Shown here one piece after another: positions 7,329 to 9,438 of a stretch of DNA of 9,438 bases. A program made the position numbers and the translations under genes. Source of the stretch: Bacillota bacterium (GTDB lineage: Bacteria; Bacillota; Limnochordia; Darwinibacteriales; DTU012); the NCBI GenBank assembly GCA_012521805.1, contig JAAYLQ010000025.1:1-9438 (forward strand). The letters run 5' to 3'. The notes under the pieces were generated by a model. That model did no database searches and had not been told where the DNA came from. It saw only the letters and a program-made list of their open reading frames with translations. The stretch's first letter is position 1. Each line of letters begins with the position of its first letter.

Positions 7329-8018
7329 ATGCTGAAACAATTACGTCAAGAAGTCTTAGAGGCTAATTTAGAGTTAAATAGGAAGGGCTTAGTGGTTTAC
7401 ACTTGGGGTAATGTGAGCGGGATTGACCGCGAGCGGGGGTTAGTGGTGATCAAGCCGAGCGGTGTGCCATATGGCGAGATGACCGCAGACCAGCTGGTTG
7501 TTGTTAACCTTGATGGGGAAGTGGTGGAAGGCGATCTGCGGCCTTCTTCCGATCTACCCACTCATCTGGAGCTTTACCGCAGCTTCCCCAATATTGGGGG
7601 CGTTGCCCATACCCATTCCACTTATGCCACTGGATGGGCTCAATCAGGTATGGAGCTGCCGTGTTTAGGCACAACCCATGCAGATCACTTCTACGGAGCT
7701 GTGCCCTGCACGCGGCCTATGACCCAAGGAGAAGTAGAAGGTGATTATGAGCTCAATACTGGTAAGGTGATTGTGGAAACATTTGCAGACAAAGATCCAG
7801 ATGCGATTCCTGCTGTGTTAGTCAGCCAGCATGGACCATTTACCTGGGGTAAGGATGCAATGGATGCAGTGGTCAACAGTGTGGTACTGGAAGAATGCGC
7901 TAAAATGGCCAGTGTTACCTTTGGGGTGACTCAAGGAATTAAAGCAATTCCCCAATACCTACTTGATAAACACTATCTGCGCAAGCACGGCAAAGACGCG
8001 TACTACGGGCAAAACTAA
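7329..8018 (+). CDS. araD: L-ribulose-5-phosphate 4-epimerase
   Basis: The protein has 229 residues, against 231 in E. coli AraD, and begins with the family-typical MLKQLRQEVLEANLEL. It converts L-ribulose 5-phosphate to D-xylulose 5-phosphate by zinc-dependent retro-aldol chemistry. Visible class II aldolase-fold features are TWGNVS at 25-30, KPSGVPY at 42-48, and SSDLPTH with Asp75. The zinc ligands are His94 and His96 (AHTHS) and His168 (SQHGPF). Asp119 in THADHFYG corresponds to the catalytic acid, and the C-terminal HYLRKHGKDAYYGQ matches the end of known AraD proteins including the catalytic tyrosine. The preferred ribosome binding site is AAGGAT overlapping the araB stop, 9 bases before ATG 7329. 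UlaF/SgbE paralogues catalyse the same reaction, but the araB partner supports the arabinose role. The stop is 9 bases before the shared hairpin. Confidence 0.95.
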   Translation: MLKQLRQEVLEANLELNRKGLVVYTWGNVSGIDRERGLVVIKPSGVPYGEMTADQLVVVNLDGEVVEGDLRPSSDLPTHLELYRSFPNIGGVAHTHSTYATGWAQSGMELPCLGTTHADHFYGAVPCTRPMTQGEVEGDYELNTGKVIVETFADKDPDAIPAVLVSQHGPFTWGKDAMDAVVNSVVLEECAKMASVTFGVTQGIKAIPQYLLDKHYLRKHGKDAYYGQN

Positions 8019-8027
8019 AAAGCAAGT

Positions 8028-8055
8028 AAGCAGCATCTGTGCTAAGATGCTGCTT
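8028..8055. terminator. Shared hairpin between convergent araD and bioY
   Basis: A perfect 11-bp stem (AAGCAGCATCT at 8028-8038 with AGATGCTGCTT at 8045-8055) has a 6-base loop. It sits 9 bases after the araD stop, and the last codons and stop of bioY lie inside it. T runs are modest on both sides: TTT at 8054-8056 on the plus strand and a five-T run a few bases past the stem on the minus strand. Bidirectional termination is inferred from position and symmetry. Confidence 0.62.
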
Positions 8056-8581
8056 TAATCATGCCTGTCTTGACGAGCCGTTTAACTACATAAGCGGAGC
8101 CAAGCAGTTTGATCATGTCTACAAAGATAAACGGAGCCACTCCCGCCCCGACAGCTTGAATCAAACTGTAATCTAGTACCACCATCAAACCGATCACACC
8201 GGTGGTATAAATTAAGAGCAGTCCCAGACTGAGACATAGGAAGATGGCGGGAAAAGTGCGGAATTGATAGCGGCGTTCAAGCCATCCCAATAGATAAGCA
8301 CTGAGCACAAATCCCCACAAAAATCCAGCGGTGGGTCCCCAGAGCATTCCCAGACCTCCTGAGTGGCCAGAAAATACCGGCAGTCCCACCGCTCCTAAAA
8401 ATAGATAGAGCAGTTGACTCCAAGCGCCATCCCGCGGTCCCAACAAGAATCCTGCAGACAGGGTAAAGGGAATCTGGAGCGTGATCGGCACCACTGATAA
8501 CGGGATTGGGATCGAGACCAGGGCTCCCAGAACTGTTAAACAGGCAAATAATCCAATATAAATTAATCTCTTTGCGGTCAC
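8042..8581 (-). CDS. bioY: Biotin transporter substrate-binding protein BioY
   Basis: The protein has 179 residues and about six hydrophobic helices (roughly 7-27, 35-49, 54-70, 82-101, 110-138, 141-165), the usual BioY size and layout. BioY is the S-component that captures biotin in the membrane, alone or with an energy-coupling ECF module (EcfA, EcfA', EcfT). No module genes are in the window, so it probably uses a shared one encoded elsewhere. Family motifs are PITLQIPFTL at 32-41, LLGPRDGAWSQ at 46-56, GLPVF at 66-70, WGPTAGFLWGF at 81-91 and the conserved Asp155-Lys158 pair near the end. The start is GTG (8581-8579), 9 bases after AAAGGA; an ATG closer to that site is in another frame. 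It follows the ligase gene by 17 bases, giving a two-gene operon. Its final codons form part of the shared hairpin. Confidence 0.94.
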   Translation of the reverse strand: MTAKRLIYIGLFACLTVLGALVSIPIPLSVVPITLQIPFTLSAGFLLGPRDGAWSQLLYLFLGAVGLPVFSGHSGGLGMLWGPTAGFLWGFVLSAYLLGWLERRYQFRTFPAIFLCLSLGLLLIYTTGVIGLMVVLDYSLIQAVGAGVAPFIFVDMIKLLGSAYVVKRLVKTGMIKAAS

Positions 8582-8598
8582 TTTTAATCATCCTTTGC

Positions 8599-9348
8599 TC
8601 AGCTTTGTCTCCGTACAGTGACATCGGCTGCCAATAATTTGTGCTTTGTTCCATCAGGTTTCTCAACAATTAAAGCGCCATTATCGGCGATATCGAGTGC
8701 TTGTGCCCGGTATGTTGCCTGGTCAGTAACCACCAGCACCTCTTGACCAAGCAAACTGGTATATTTCCGTACCAAATCAAGCAGTTTCAGGTGGGTACCT
8801 TGGACAAAGGGGTAGTAATGGCTGTTGAACCGAGCCAAAAACTGCTGCAGCAGCACTTGATTATCGAGTGGATCATTTATAAACTCTACCAGAGAACCAG
8901 CGGTGGGCTGGATTGGTTCTGGCAGGGTTGGAGCAGGTTGGTTGGTGTTAATTCCGATCCCAACGATGATGTAGTTACCGCTGGAGCTGATTGATCCTTC
9001 TGTAAGAATTCCAGCAATTTTTTTGCCGTTAATCAGAACATCATTTGGCCATTTTAACTCTGCTGCCAGTCCGTAGTGCTCCCGGAGTGTTTCCACGACA
9101 GCTATGCCGGCCAACAGCGTAATTTTCGCTGTTTCAGTAGGCGGTAGCTTCGGCCTGAGCAGAATAGAAAAATATAGACCACCAGTCTGAGAATGCCAGA
9201 TACGACCGCGCCTACCCCGGCCTTGGGTCTGCCGTTTCGCAGTGATTACCAGACCTTCGCTAGCTCCCTGCTTGGCATAATGCTTTGCTAAATCATTGGT
9301 GGAGGTGGTTTCCTCGACAGTGATAATCTGGTTTTCTATTGTGATCAC
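8599..9348 (-). CDS. birA: Biotin--[biotin carboxyl-carrier protein] ligase, group I (no DNA-binding domain)
   Basis: The protein has 249 residues. It activates biotin to biotinyl-AMP and transfers it to a lysine of acceptor proteins such as acetyl-CoA carboxylase BCCP. Signature motifs are STND at 16-19, TQGRGRRGRIW at 41-51, KWPNDV at 99-104, the catalytic-region Lys110 in NGKKIAGILTE (107-117) and GIGINTN at 130-136. A small C-terminal beta domain occupies about 190-249. The catalytic core starts almost at residue 1, so the winged-helix DNA-binding domain of bifunctional BirA (about 60 N-terminal residues) is absent. The start is GTG (9348-9346); GAGG lies 8 bases upstream, and no other start codon occurs before the STND motif. 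A strong promoter lies immediately upstream. Because it lacks the DNA-binding domain, it is not expected to act as the bio repressor itself. Confidence 0.94.
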   Translation of the reverse strand: MITIENQIITVEETTSTNDLAKHYAKQGASEGLVITAKRQTQGRGRRGRIWHSQTGGLYFSILLRPKLPPTETAKITLLAGIAVVETLREHYGLAAELKWPNDVLINGKKIAGILTEGSISSSGNYIIVGIGINTNQPAPTLPEPIQPTAGSLVEFINDPLDNQVLLQQFLARFNSHYYPFVQGTHLKLLDLVRKYTSLLGQEVLVVTDQATYRAQALDIADNGALIVEKPDGTKHKLLAADVTVRRQS

Positions 9349-9360
9349 TTCCTTTTCCTC

Positions 9361-9389
9361 ATCATAGAAAATGCAGTAAAAAATGTCAA
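9361..9389 (-). promoter_or_regulatory. Near-consensus housekeeping promoter of birA-bioY
   Basis: On the minus strand a perfect TTGACA (9389-9384) is separated by exactly 17 bases from TATGAT (9366-9361, one mismatch from TATAAT). This is the best sigma-A type promoter in the window. The -10 ends only 12 bases before the GTG at 9348, so the usual start point (about 7 bases downstream, near 9354) would leave a leader of only about 6 bases and exclude the GAGG sequence at 9360-9357. Confidence 0.82.
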
Positions 9390-9409
9390 GAATTGGCTAA
9401 AGGCAGGAA

Positions 9410-9424
9410 TTTTAAGTGTTAAAA
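9410..9424. repeat. Small AT-rich palindrome upstream of the birA promoter
   Basis: TTTTAA and TTAAAA flank a 3-base centre (GTG on the plus strand), forming a 15-base inverted repeat about 20 bases upstream of the -35 box. It could be a regulator site or a chance AT-rich palindrome. It does not match the TTGTTAACC-type BirA operator. The gene that lies to the right is outside the window, so the site could belong to it instead. Confidence 0.3.
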
Positions 9425-9438
9425 GCCGAATATGTAAG

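Noticed and set aside
8277..8669. Minus-strand open frame spanning the birA-bioY junction
   Set aside because: It is out of frame with both recognised genes and overlaps them almost fully. Its ATG sits in the bioY ribosome binding region by chance.
8701..8994. Plus-strand open frame of 97 codons inside birA
   Set aside because: It is antisense to the conserved ligase, with no ribosome binding site or domain.

Overview
The window looks like ordinary chromosome from an anaerobic Gram-positive bacterium of the Bacillota (Clostridia or Limnochordia-like). The basis is strong AGGAGG-type ribosome binding sites, GTG starts next to ATG starts, a Firmicutes-style araB-araD pair, BioY, a giant fused CoA-activase/dehydratase-like protein typical of strict anaerobes, and short intergenic gaps with hairpins at gene ends. 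I see no mobile element, CRISPR array, tRNA or rRNA, and nothing obviously transferred in. No exact organism can be named from the sequence alone.

Layout. Bases 1-4064 (+) hold most of a gene of about 1.4 thousand codons, cut by the left edge. It has two tandem BcrA/BadF/HgdC-type ATPase domains, then a cysteine-rich linker and two regions related to 2-hydroxyacyl-CoA dehydratase subunits. Bases 4092-4772 (+) follow after 27 bases and encode a membrane-anchored coiled-coil protein with a C-terminal LysM domain; a hairpin overlaps its stop. Bases 4872-5561 (+) encode a PHP-family metallo-phosphoesterase with its own candidate promoter and a rho-independent terminator. Bases 5657-8018 (+) are an araB-araD operon (ribulokinase, L-ribulose-5-phosphate 4-epimerase), with no araA in the window. 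On the minus strand, reading in from the right, a near-consensus promoter at 9361-9389 drives a biotin-protein ligase lacking a DNA-binding domain (8599-9348), followed after 17 bases by bioY (8042-8581). araD and bioY converge on one shared hairpin.

How the genes work together. AraB and AraD take L-ribulose to D-xylulose 5-phosphate for the pentose phosphate pathway. BioY captures biotin and the ligase attaches it to carboxylase-type proteins, so these two form a biotin salvage and use pair. The first gene belongs to the ATP-driven low-potential electron transfer family (2-hydroxyacyl-CoA dehydratase activators, benzoyl-CoA reductase, double-cubane cluster proteins); its substrate is unknown. 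Its pairing with a cell-wall-binding protein is unexplained.

The most interesting points are the four-cysteine pseudo-dimer implied by the fused activase, the CX2CX3CX18C linker motif, terminator-like hairpins that overlap stop codons at three gene ends, and a promoter so close to the ligase start codon that its mRNA may be nearly leaderless. All intergenic gaps are shorter than 100 bases.
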